A stretch of 64,000 nt of DNA, from NCBI GenBank assembly GCA_020696365.1, contig JAEHCM010000001.1:290796-354795 (forward strand), read 5' to 3'. The DNA is from Thermoplasmata archaeon. Lineage in GTDB: Archaea; Thermoplasmatota; Thermoplasmata; UBA10834. How positions within the stretch are numbered: position 1 is the first letter of the stretch; the number at the start of each line of letters is the position of its first letter. Below are positions 40,691-48,544 of the stretch, in pieces. Below the pieces are notes generated by a model. It was given only the letters and a program-made list of their open reading frames with translations, did no database searches and was not told the DNA's origin. The translations under genes and the position numbers were made by a program.

Positions 40691-42604
40691 TCAGTCCGTG
40701 GTCTTCCGTCCAGTCCTCGGCGTCTTCTTCGCGGGTTCAAGGCGTCCGGCCAGCTTGTCGAAGTAGTGGGCTACGACACATGCTTCCACACATTTACCGC
40801 AGCGGACGCATTTGTCCTCACGGACGACGACTCCGTCGTCCAATTCGATCGCGCCTTCCGGGCACGATTTCACGCATATACCACACTTGGTGCACATGCC
40901 TGCCCTGAGCACTGCCCGGGCACCGTCGGAGAACAGCTCGGATGCGCCCTTCGGGGTCTGCGCGACTGCTGTTATCTGCCCACCGGCGAACACTCTCAGC
41001 CGGTCCTTGCTGCGGTCGGCCATGGCCACTCCGAACTCCTCGGAGTGCTTCGCCTCGCCGACGACCTTGAGCATCTCGCTGACCTGTCTCAGGTCGGTGG
41101 GGGACTCGGTCGATAGCACCGCCTCGACGGAATAGCCGCCGGCCGTGCATGGGCTCACACCCTTCAGCACCTTGAGGTCCAGCGTGTCGCTCCTCACCGG
41201 TTTGACGGTAATGCCAAGTCGCAGCGCGAGATCCCTCATCTTGGGTGGCAGTTCCTTCCAGCGCCAGAAGCCATATGTGACGAACTCCTTCGGCAGACCG
41301 TTCCTCGCGGCCCAATCGAGGAGCTTCATCTGCCAAGCCCGCGCGAGGTCGGGCGAGACGCGCGCAATCTCCTCCGCATCGCTCGCCAGCGCCGACGGGC
41401 ACATCCAGCAGCCGACCCTCTCCAGGTCCTCGTCGTACAATGGGTTGTACTTCAGCTTACGCCAGATGATGTAAAGCCACACATCCAACCCCGTCCAGTC
41501 TCTGATGGGGTTGACGGCCATCTGGCCAGGGACGAATGGGTTCTCCTCGACCAGCTCGGTATGGCCTCTAGCGAACGATTCCAGCCGTCTGTTCCCCTCG
41601 ACCGTGACAGTCCCATTCGGGTACTTCTCCTGGATGAGCGCTGATGCAGGCGCGAGCTTGCACACCTTGCAGCACCACCTGAAATCCTTGGCCGGTGGTC
41701 CGAAGGCAGGCAGATTCTGGTCGAACGCGTTTCCGGCATACGCCTTCAGGATCCTGAAGCGCTTCTCGCTCGCCAGTAATTCGATGTATTCGTGCGTGAG
41801 CGGATGCTCCAGACCCGTGTCTATGAACATCGCGGTGAAATCCTGCGTGATCGATTGGACCAGATCCAGCACGACCAAGCTGTCCTTGCCGCCGCTGAAG
41901 GACACCGTCAGAGGCCGCGGGTGCGATGCGATGACCTCCCTGAGCTCGTGCTCCGCCCTGGTCTTCTTGGCGACCAGATGTGGTAGGTTGGCCCTGACCA
42001 GGACCTTCGTCCAGACTTTCTTCTTTCTAGGCGGGAGCGGTCCGACCTTGGCGAACTCCCGGATCTTGACGCCCTTCTCGGCGCGGCGGAGCGATGACGC
42101 GTCTACCTTGGCCGAGCCGCAACCGATGAACATCCCCATCTGGACGACGACCTCATCGCCGGCCCTGATCCCGTCGTCGAACGATTCTATCGCGTCGGGC
42201 GGGACGTACTTCCCCTTCATGTGTCCCTCGGCCTTCTTGAGGATGATCTGCTTGCGCGACCCGATCGCCGCGAGCATCCTCGCACCGTCCAGCCTGAGCA
42301 CCAACTCGTGCTTCCTCTCGGCGGGGTCGTACCGCAGGAGTGCGATCCTCCGCCCTTCGACGATGACCTCGTCTGCCCTGTCCTCCCCTGAGGTCTTGTT
42401 CAGGACGACCACTTCAGGGATGATCTGCTGGACGCCATACTCTTTGAGGAAGAGGTATCTGAGCCTCTTCTTCGTCCCCTCGAGGGCAAGGCGGATATCG
42501 CCCGGGGGTGACAGGGGGACATCGATTCCGTGCTCCCCGCACTTCCCGCAGCTCGGGCCTATGAGCGGGACGTTGCAGCGGTCGCACCAGTACAGTTTCG
42601 CCAT
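40691..42604 (-). CDS. Zinc ribbon-PUA-PAPS reductase-ferredoxin fusion
   Basis: A 637-residue multidomain protein. An N-terminal zinc ribbon (WCDRCNVPL, SCGKCGEHG) is followed by a middle region that looks like a PUA-type domain (AIGSRKQIILKKAEGHMKGK). Next comes a PP-loop PAPS-reductase/ATP-sulfurylase-like domain with SFSGGKDSLVVL and Cys-rich segments (WCCKVCKLAPA, GCWMCPSALA) that could hold a cluster. At the C-terminus are two ferredoxin motifs (CTKCGICVKSCP, CVRCGKCVEAC). Related fusions are known in methanogens as PAPS-reductase-family proteins of uncertain role. The ATG at 42604 is chosen because the zinc ribbon starts there; longer in-frame starts overlap the neighbouring gene. Confidence 0.88.
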   Translation of the reverse strand: MAKLYWCDRCNVPLIGPSCGKCGEHGIDVPLSPPGDIRLALEGTKKRLRYLFLKEYGVQQIIPEVVVLNKTSGEDRADEVIVEGRRIALLRYDPAERKHELVLRLDGARMLAAIGSRKQIILKKAEGHMKGKYVPPDAIESFDDGIRAGDEVVVQMGMFIGCGSAKVDASSLRRAEKGVKIREFAKVGPLPPRKKKVWTKVLVRANLPHLVAKKTRAEHELREVIASHPRPLTVSFSGGKDSLVVLDLVQSITQDFTAMFIDTGLEHPLTHEYIELLASEKRFRILKAYAGNAFDQNLPAFGPPAKDFRWCCKVCKLAPASALIQEKYPNGTVTVEGNRRLESFARGHTELVEENPFVPGQMAVNPIRDWTGLDVWLYIIWRKLKYNPLYDEDLERVGCWMCPSALASDAEEIARVSPDLARAWQMKLLDWAARNGLPKEFVTYGFWRWKELPPKMRDLALRLGITVKPVRSDTLDLKVLKGVSPCTAGGYSVEAVLSTESPTDLRQVSEMLKVVGEAKHSEEFGVAMADRSKDRLRVFAGGQITAVAQTPKGASELFSDGARAVLRAGMCTKCGICVKSCPEGAIELDDGVVVREDKCVRCGKCVEACVVAHYFDKLAGRLEPAKKTPRTGRKTTD

Positions 42605-42669
42605 GTCGGTTGAGCGGCGCATCAGCTCCGAGCTATGGCAACTGGGATAATAAGCTTCTTGCCACCGGC

Positions 42670-44124
42670 TCAGCTCTTCTGACAGCCGCCGCACCTATCG
42701 TCACAGAACGCCGGGTACCTGAGGTGGGATATGATGCTCCCCTCCCAATCGAATATCTTCCCCGGGTTCATTATGCCGTTCGGGTCAAGCGCTTTCTTGA
42801 TCGCCTTCATGGCGTCGAGCGAGTCGGCTCTCTCCTTCTGCATGTAGGGCGCCTTCGTTATCGCCACGCCGTGCTCTCCCGTGACCGTGCCTCCGAGTTC
42901 GAGCACCTTGTCGTATATCTGCCCGACCGCCCTTTCCCCGGCCTTCCAGCTCTCTTCGGAATGGGGCTCGACGAGCATCTTGGTGTGCAGGTTGCCGTCC
43001 GCGGCGTGGCCGTAGGTGCCGACTATCACTCCGTTCTCCTCGGCGATCCTCTGGAACGCCCCGACCGCTTCCGGGATCTTCGAGATCGGGACGGACATGT
43101 CGTCGGCCAGTGCAACGGAGACATAATTCTCACCGTACCTGCTGAGCGAGGGAAGGATGGCCTTCCTCGCCTGCGTCCACTCGTTTATCTTCTTCTTGTC
43201 GGCCGACGCCTCGGTCGAGAACGCTCCGCTCTTGCGGGCTATCTCCTCGACGATCTTCATCTCATCCTCTACCGCCGCAGGGTGCCCGTCGACCTCTATC
43301 ATGCATATCGCCTCGCAGTCCGGGAGGCCGACGTTCATGCACTTGTTGACCGCCTTGATCGTGACGGAGTCCATCAGCTCGATCGCGGATGGCAGGAGGG
43401 GTTTCGCGATTATGTTGGAGACGCACCTCCCGGCGTCCACCAGCGAGTTGAACGCTGCGATGGTCATCGCAGAAGCCTCCGGCTTCACCGCGAACCTGAG
43501 CGTCACCGAGGTGATGACTCCCAAGGTCCCCTCGCTTCCGACCATCAGCCTGTCGAGCTGGTATCCCGACGAGTTCTTCAGGGTCCTTGTGCCAGTATGG
43601 ATGATCTCCCCGGTTGGCAGGACCACTTCTAGGCCGAGCACGTAGTCTCGGGTCGCGCCGTATTTGATCGCCCTCATGCCCGAGGCGTTGGTCGCGACCA
43701 TCCCGCCGATGGTGCACGCCTCGGCGCTGCCTGGTGTGGTCGGGAACCAGAAGCCCCGCTTGCTCAGCTCGCCATTGAGCTGGTCGTATATGACGCCTGG
43801 TTCGGCGACACAGTACAGGTCCTCCACGCGCATCTCCGTGATCTTGTTCATCGCCGTCAGGTCGAGGACGATCCCGCCCTTGAGCGGGACGGCGTGGCCG
43901 CACATCGCGGTCCCGGCGCCCCTGGGCACGATGGGTGTGAGAGTCCTGTTGGCGAGCGTGACGATCGCGGACACCTGCTCGGTGGTCGTCGGCCTGACCA
44001 CGATGTCAGGCGTTTTGTGATGGATGGAAGCATCGAAGCCGTAGACGTAGAGGTCCGCTATATCCGTGGAGTATCCGTCCTTGCCGACGATGCCCTTTAT
44101 CTCCTCTACTATCTCCTGCTTCAT
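42670..44124 (-). CDS. FAD-linked oxidase, glycolate oxidase/D-lactate dehydrogenase GlcD family
   Basis: A 484-residue flavoprotein. The N-terminal PCMH FAD-binding domain shows IVPRGAGTAMCGHAVP, then GGMVATNASGMRAIKYG and the VVLPTGEIIHTG block. The C-terminal half is the FAD-oxidase cap (VGTYGHAADGNLHTKM, TVTGEHGVAITK). The reaction is oxidation of a 2-hydroxy acid; which one is unknown, and the usual Fe-S partner (GlcF) is not adjacent. The protein ends with a Cys-rich tail (FCDDRCGGCQKS) that could bind metal. A minus-strand TATA-like GATTTTATC lies near 44150-44165. Confidence 0.92.
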   Translation of the reverse strand: MKQEIVEEIKGIVGKDGYSTDIADLYVYGFDASIHHKTPDIVVRPTTTEQVSAIVTLANRTLTPIVPRGAGTAMCGHAVPLKGGIVLDLTAMNKITEMRVEDLYCVAEPGVIYDQLNGELSKRGFWFPTTPGSAEACTIGGMVATNASGMRAIKYGATRDYVLGLEVVLPTGEIIHTGTRTLKNSSGYQLDRLMVGSEGTLGVITSVTLRFAVKPEASAMTIAAFNSLVDAGRCVSNIIAKPLLPSAIELMDSVTIKAVNKCMNVGLPDCEAICMIEVDGHPAAVEDEMKIVEEIARKSGAFSTEASADKKKINEWTQARKAILPSLSRYGENYVSVALADDMSVPISKIPEAVGAFQRIAEENGVIVGTYGHAADGNLHTKMLVEPHSEESWKAGERAVGQIYDKVLELGGTVTGEHGVAITKAPYMQKERADSLDAMKAIKKALDPNGIMNPGKIFDWEGSIISHLRYPAFCDDRCGGCQKS

Positions 44125-44236
44125 TTGAACCGGGGACCGCTAACGCTCCTGGCAGATAAAATCGTTTTCACTGAATCCTGGGCCGAGGAGCAAGCAATAA
44201 GTACATCCTTCAAGATGGTTCGACCGGTAGTTTCAG

Positions 44237-44878
44237 ATGCTAAAGCTCATCATATTCGGCCCGCCGAGCGCAGGGAAGGGCACGCAGGCCCAGAGACTCT
44301 CAGAACGGTACGGCATCCCTCAGATAGCCACAGGTGACCTTCTCAGAGATGCCGTGGCGAAGCAGACGCCCCTCGGGGCCAAGATCAAGTCTTATCTGGA
44401 CAGCGGCAGGCTCGGGCCGGACGACCTCATCGTACAGTTGATATCGGACAGGGTGTCGAAGCCCGATTGCGCCGGCGGCTACATACTCGACGGCTTCCCG
44501 AGGACGATGGGCCAGGCGCGGGAACTGGATAAGATGGCCGAGGTCGATATCGTGCTCAACATCGTGGTCGATATGGAGCGTCTCGTCGAGCGTGCCATCG
44601 GTCGGAGGACGTGCGGACAGTGTGCGGCCGTGTACCATGTCAGCTTCAACCCGCCGAAGGCCCCCGGGGTATGCGACAAGTGCGGGTCGGGGCTGATCCA
44701 GCGGGACGATGACAAGGAGGACACGGTCAGGAACAGACTCAGGATATACATGGAGCAGACCGCGCCGCTGCTCGAGCACTTCAGGATGAATGACAATCTC
44801 GTCGACATCGACGGCTCGAAGGGCATCGACGGCGTCTTCGACCAGATGGTCGAGGCGATTGAGAGGGTCCGCGCCTAG
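44237..44878 (+). CDS. adk: Adenylate kinase (zinc-lid, bacterial type)
   Basis: A 213-residue kinase converting AMP plus ATP to two ADP. The P-loop is GPPSAGKGT; the AMP site is TGDLLRDAV; LID begins at GRRTCGQC and carries the zinc site CGQC...CDKCG, with DGFPRT and DTVRNRLRIY blocks. The long LID with zinc is the bacterial/Gram-positive form, unlike the trimeric ADK of many archaea. No clear ribosome site beyond GGTAG; TATA-like AATAAG lies near 44193. tRNA-Gln follows. Confidence 0.96.
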   Translation: MLKLIIFGPPSAGKGTQAQRLSERYGIPQIATGDLLRDAVAKQTPLGAKIKSYLDSGRLGPDDLIVQLISDRVSKPDCAGGYILDGFPRTMGQARELDKMAEVDIVLNIVVDMERLVERAIGRRTCGQCAAVYHVSFNPPKAPGVCDKCGSGLIQRDDDKEDTVRNRLRIYMEQTAPLLEHFRMNDNLVDIDGSKGIDGVFDQMVEAIERVRA

Positions 44879-44897
44879 CGCCCCTACTCGAAACCCC

Positions 44898-44905
44898 TTA
44901 TATAT
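44898..44905 (+). promoter_or_regulatory. TATA box of tRNA-Gln
   Basis: TTATATAT lies 31 bases before the first base of tRNA-Gln, a standard archaeal spacing, just after the adenylate kinase stop. Confidence 0.7.
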
Positions 44906-44935
44906 CGGGACCGGAATAGCCACATCCGCCACGAC

Positions 44936-45028
44936 AGCCCCGTAGTGTAGCGGTCAATCATGCGAGACTCTGGATCGCGTCTCGCGAGGAGCGATCTTGC
45001 GACGGAGGTTCGAATCCTCCCGGGGCTA
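44936..45028 (+). tRNA. tRNA-Gln (anticodon CTG) with intron
   Basis: The acceptor AGCCCCG pairs with CGGGGCT and discriminator A. The anticodon arm is CGAGA-CTCTGG then A-TCTTG, and the T arm is GGAGG-TTCGAAT-CCTCC. A 20-base intron after CTCTGG (position 37) interrupts the loop. AGxCCCG acceptors with TGTAGCGGT D arms are characteristic of archaeal tRNA-Gln. Loop and intron boundaries are by eye, so the splice point may shift by a base or two. Confidence 0.9.
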
Positions 45029-45129
45029 CTCTCCCTATGATTCTGGCATCCGTTCCACGCGGCTCGGGGGAGGCTCATCAGTGTTGCAGTGCGTTGGCAT
45101 ACTGCTTCGAGGCTAGGGTGGACGGACGC

Positions 45130-45357
45130 CTAGCTCGTATCGTCCCCTCTGGAGAACGCCAGCATCTCCGGGTCTCTCTGAAAGACTCCTCGCCACCACA
45201 CTGCGCGTTCTCGCGGGTTGAGCTTCGACGCGGCGGTCGCATAGCCCTTGAAACGCTCGCGCACGTCGTCGACGACCCCGAAGTCGTCCAGACGCAACAC
45301 GCCTTTCGGTCTGCCGCCGTTTCTCTTCGCTGAAGTAGCCATGATCGCACTTCTCAC
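45130..45357 (-). CDS. Hypothetical 75-residue protein downstream of RNase H
   Basis: A small protein with a basic start (MATSAKRNGGRPKGVLRLDD) and a helical middle with conserved-looking aromatics (RERAVWWRGVFQRDPEM). No family is recognised. A GTG at 45357 overlaps the RNase H stop (GTGA); an ATG at 45342 is the alternative. The coupling argues it is real and made together with RNase HI. Confidence 0.65.
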   Translation of the reverse strand: MRSAIMATSAKRNGGRPKGVLRLDDFGVVDDVRERFKGYATAASKLNPRERAVWWRGVFQRDPEMLAFSRGDDTS

Positions 45358-45818
45358 TTGCCCTCGTCGTCGAGGACTTTGTTAACGATGTCGTCGACCA
45401 GCTGGATCCCGGAGTTGTCTCTTGGCACATGGATCAGTCTGAACGACTCGAACCCTCTGACGGCTTTCTGAATCCTTTCGATGTACTCCCTCAGATGGTC
45501 CTTCTTCACCCGGTACACGCCGTTCACCTGGTGGACGACGAGCTCGCTGTCCGAGTGGAACTTCACGACCTCTCGAGTATGGTCGCCCGCTCTCTCGATG
45601 GCCCAGAGCAACGCCTCGTACTCAGCCTCGTTGTTCGTGTGTGGACCGATGTACCTGCCGTTCTTCTCGAGGCATGTACCGTGAGGGTCAAAGAGGGCGT
45701 ACCCGATCGCCGCAGGCCCAGGGTTACCTCGCGCTGCACCGTCTGTGTACACTAGGATCCTCGGGCTATCAGACAATGCGGTCAGTCCATCCCTTCTATG
45801 TGACGGTATGTCCCCCAT
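45354..45818 (-). CDS. rnhA: Ribonuclease HI
   Basis: A type 1 RNase H of about 154 residues that cuts RNA in RNA-DNA hybrids. The catalytic acids are visible: Asp in YTDGAARGNPGPA, Glu in NNEAEYEALLWAI, Asp in HSDSELVVHQ, and a late Asp-Asp in LVDDIVNKV. The sequence is of the archaeal/halophile-like RNase HI group. The start is uncertain: ATG at 45818 is chosen; the open frame continues to 45884 with other in-frame starts. It is divergent from mutS and shares its promoter region. Confidence 0.88.
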   Translation of the reverse strand: MGDIPSHRRDGLTALSDSPRILVYTDGAARGNPGPAAIGYALFDPHGTCLEKNGRYIGPHTNNEAEYEALLWAIERAGDHTREVVKFHSDSELVVHQVNGVYRVKKDHLREYIERIQKAVRGFESFRLIHVPRDNSGIQLVDDIVNKVLDDEGK

Positions 45819-45919
45819 CGGTAAAGAATGTGGTGGGTCCAGCGAGCAACCGTACGCGTACCGTGCCATAACTTGAAATAGCAAGGTCTGTGTTTTTCCG
45901 TCAGAGGGGGAGCAGCTTC

Positions 45920-48544
45920 GTGGGCAAGGCCACCACGCCGATGATGGACCAGTACTTCAGGATCAAGGAGCAGCACAGGGACTGCCTCCTGTTCTTCCGG
46001 CTAGGCGATTTCTACGAGATGTTCGGCGAGGACGCGGTCGTCGGGTCGAAGGAGTTGGAGATAACGCTCACGTCCAGGGACAGGGGCAAGAAGGAGAGGA
46101 TGCCGTTGTGCGGCATCCCGTGGCACGCCCTCGACTCGTACCTTCCCAAGCTGCTCAAAAAGGGCTACAAGGTTGCGATTTGCGAGCAGCTCGAGGACGC
46201 CAAGAAGTCGAAGGGGCTCGTGGACAGGGATGTCGTCAGGATAGTCACACCAGGGACGGTGTTGGAGAGCGCGGTCCTCGACAGCAGGGCAAACAACTAC
46301 CTGATGTCCCTCGTTGAGCGAGACGGTGCGTACGGCCTGTCGTTCGTCGATATCTCGACGGGCGAATTCATCTCAACAGAAGCACATGGAGACGATGCTG
46401 TGGGAAAGGTCCTCACTGAGTTCTCGCAGCGGATGCCGAAGGAGGTGCTGGTCCCTGAGAGCTTCGAGGTGTCGAAGCTGACTCAGGAGTTTGCGTTTGC
46501 AGAGGCCAGGCTCACGCGCATCGAGGATTATTCATTCATGCGTGAACCGTCCGAATCACTGGTCAAGAGGCATTTCAAGCTACAGTCTGTAGATGGCCTC
46601 GGACTGTCTGGCAAGCCACTCGCGGTCTCCAGCGCGGGAGCCGTCCTGAGGTATCTGGAATCGACACAGAAGAGGAACCTGGAGTTCCTGTCAAGGCCTA
46701 GATTCTTCTCGTCCTCCGATAAGTTGGTGCTCGACCAGGCGACACTACGCAACCTGGAGATCGTGCGAAGCGTCCGTGACGGCTCCGATGAGAACACCCT
46801 CGTCTCGATCCTCGACCGCACCCTCACACCAATGGGCTCGCGGACACTGAGGAGATGGCTCATGGAGCCTCTGACGGATGTCGACGGCATCCGCGCAAGG
46901 CACGACGCAGTCGAGGAGCTCGTGTCTGATATGCCGCTCAGGGCGGAGCTGTCGGATTCCCTCGGGGGAGTGCGAGACCTCGAACGCCTCATAGCCCGAG
47001 TGGTACACGGAAGCGCGAACGCCCGCGACCTCCTAGCGGTGAGGGCCTGTCTCGAATCGGTTCCGTCGATCAGGGAGACCCTGGAAGGAGCGGCTTCGGG
47101 TACACTCAGATCGCTCGCCGAAGGTCTCGTTGATGTGTCGGATGTTGTGGGCACGATCGCGCGCGGCATCTCCGACGACCCGCCGGTGATTCTTAAGGAT
47201 GGAGGCCTGATCAAGGATGGTTTCGACTCCGCTCTGGACGAACTCCGGAAGACCTCGAGGGAGGGCAAGAAGTGGATCGCGAATCTCGAACGGTCCGAGC
47301 GCGAGCGCACGGGGATCAAGAACCTGAAGCTAGGGTTCAACAGCGTGTTCGGCTACTACATAGAGGTGTCGAAGACCAACCTCAAGAACGTGCCTTCGGA
47401 GTACATCCGGAAGCAGACGCTGAGCACCGGAGAGCGGTATGTCACGCCGGAGCTCAAGGAGCGTGAGGAATCCATCCTCGCTTCGCAGGAGCGGACGAAC
47501 ACGATGGAGTACGACCTCTTCATGAGGATACGGGGCGAGGTCGCGGCCCGTGGGGAGCGGGTGCGCTTGATCGCTAGAACCGTGGCAGAGGTGGACGTCC
47601 TGCGATCGTTCGCCGAGGTCGCGGTCGGATACGACTACTCTAGACCCACGGTCGACGACGGCGACAGCATCGTGTTGAGCGACTCCAGGCATCCCGTGGT
47701 CGAGCGCGTGCTGAGCGGCTCGTTCGTCCCGAACGATGTCCACCTCGACACGAACCTGAACAGACTGATCATACTAACAGGGCCGAACATGGCTGGCAAG
47801 TCGACCTACCTCAGGCAGATAGCGCTCATAGTCGTCATGGCGCAGGCGGGCTCTTTCGTGCCGGCCTCCGAGGCGCAGATCGGCCTCGTGGACAGGATAT
47901 TCACCCGCGTGGGAGCTTTCGACGACCTCTCCAGAGGACAGTCGACTTTCATGGTCGAGATGATCGAGCTCGCCAACATACTCAACTGTGCGACGAAGCG
48001 TAGCCTCATCCTCCTCGACGAGGTCGGCAGGGGTACGAGCACGTTCGACGGGCTCGCCATCGCGTGGTCGGTGGTGGAATACCTCTACGAGGATTCGAGG
48101 ATCGGTGCTAAGGCGCTGTTCGCGACTCACTATCATCAGCTGACGGAGCTCGCAGACTCGCTGGAAGGCGTGAAGAACAACTCGATGGCCGTGAAGGAAC
48201 AGGGCTCGGAGATAGTGTTCCTGAGGAAGGTCGTCCCTGGCAGGGCTAACAAGAGCTACGGCATCCAGGTGGCGAAGCTCGCAGGCGTGCCACAATCCGT
48301 CGTGTCCCGTGCCGAGGAGGTTCTCCTGGATATCGAGGAGAGGAGCGTGCTCGAAGTGAAGGCGGGGAAGAAGGTGCAGGCGCAGACCAGGTTCGCGGTC
48401 CCGAGCAAGGGCCGTGACGGCGACCTGGTGGAGGAGCTGCGGGATCTGGACCTCGCGCGCATGACCCCCATGGAAGTATACGTCAAGATCGGCGAGCTCA
48501 GGAAGAAGTATGGTGAGACGAGTGGGAAGGATAAGGGTTCTTGA
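45920..48544 (+). CDS. mutS: DNA mismatch repair protein MutS
   Basis: An 874-residue MutS1-type mismatch sensor. The mismatch-contacting F-x-E motif is in RLGDFYEMFGEDA (about residue 35). Connector, lever and clamp domains follow; the ATPase domain carries Walker A GPNMAGKSTYLRQ, DEVGRGTSTFDG and THYHQLTEL, and a C-terminal dimerisation helix. The GTG at 45920 is set by GGGGGAG seven bases upstream; an earlier GTG at 45890 lacks a good site. It overlaps mutL. The layout and sequence are bacterial-like, so lateral acquisition in this archaeal lineage is likely. Confidence 0.96.
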   Translation: MGKATTPMMDQYFRIKEQHRDCLLFFRLGDFYEMFGEDAVVGSKELEITLTSRDRGKKERMPLCGIPWHALDSYLPKLLKKGYKVAICEQLEDAKKSKGLVDRDVVRIVTPGTVLESAVLDSRANNYLMSLVERDGAYGLSFVDISTGEFISTEAHGDDAVGKVLTEFSQRMPKEVLVPESFEVSKLTQEFAFAEARLTRIEDYSFMREPSESLVKRHFKLQSVDGLGLSGKPLAVSSAGAVLRYLESTQKRNLEFLSRPRFFSSSDKLVLDQATLRNLEIVRSVRDGSDENTLVSILDRTLTPMGSRTLRRWLMEPLTDVDGIRARHDAVEELVSDMPLRAELSDSLGGVRDLERLIARVVHGSANARDLLAVRACLESVPSIRETLEGAASGTLRSLAEGLVDVSDVVGTIARGISDDPPVILKDGGLIKDGFDSALDELRKTSREGKKWIANLERSERERTGIKNLKLGFNSVFGYYIEVSKTNLKNVPSEYIRKQTLSTGERYVTPELKEREESILASQERTNTMEYDLFMRIRGEVAARGERVRLIARTVAEVDVLRSFAEVAVGYDYSRPTVDDGDSIVLSDSRHPVVERVLSGSFVPNDVHLDTNLNRLIILTGPNMAGKSTYLRQIALIVVMAQAGSFVPASEAQIGLVDRIFTRVGAFDDLSRGQSTFMVEMIELANILNCATKRSLILLDEVGRGTSTFDGLAIAWSVVEYLYEDSRIGAKALFATHYHQLTELADSLEGVKNNSMAVKEQGSEIVFLRKVVPGRANKSYGIQVAKLAGVPQSVVSRAEEVLLDIEERSVLEVKAGKKVQAQTRFAVPSKGRDGDLVEELRDLDLARMTPMEVYVKIGELRKKYGETSGKDKGS

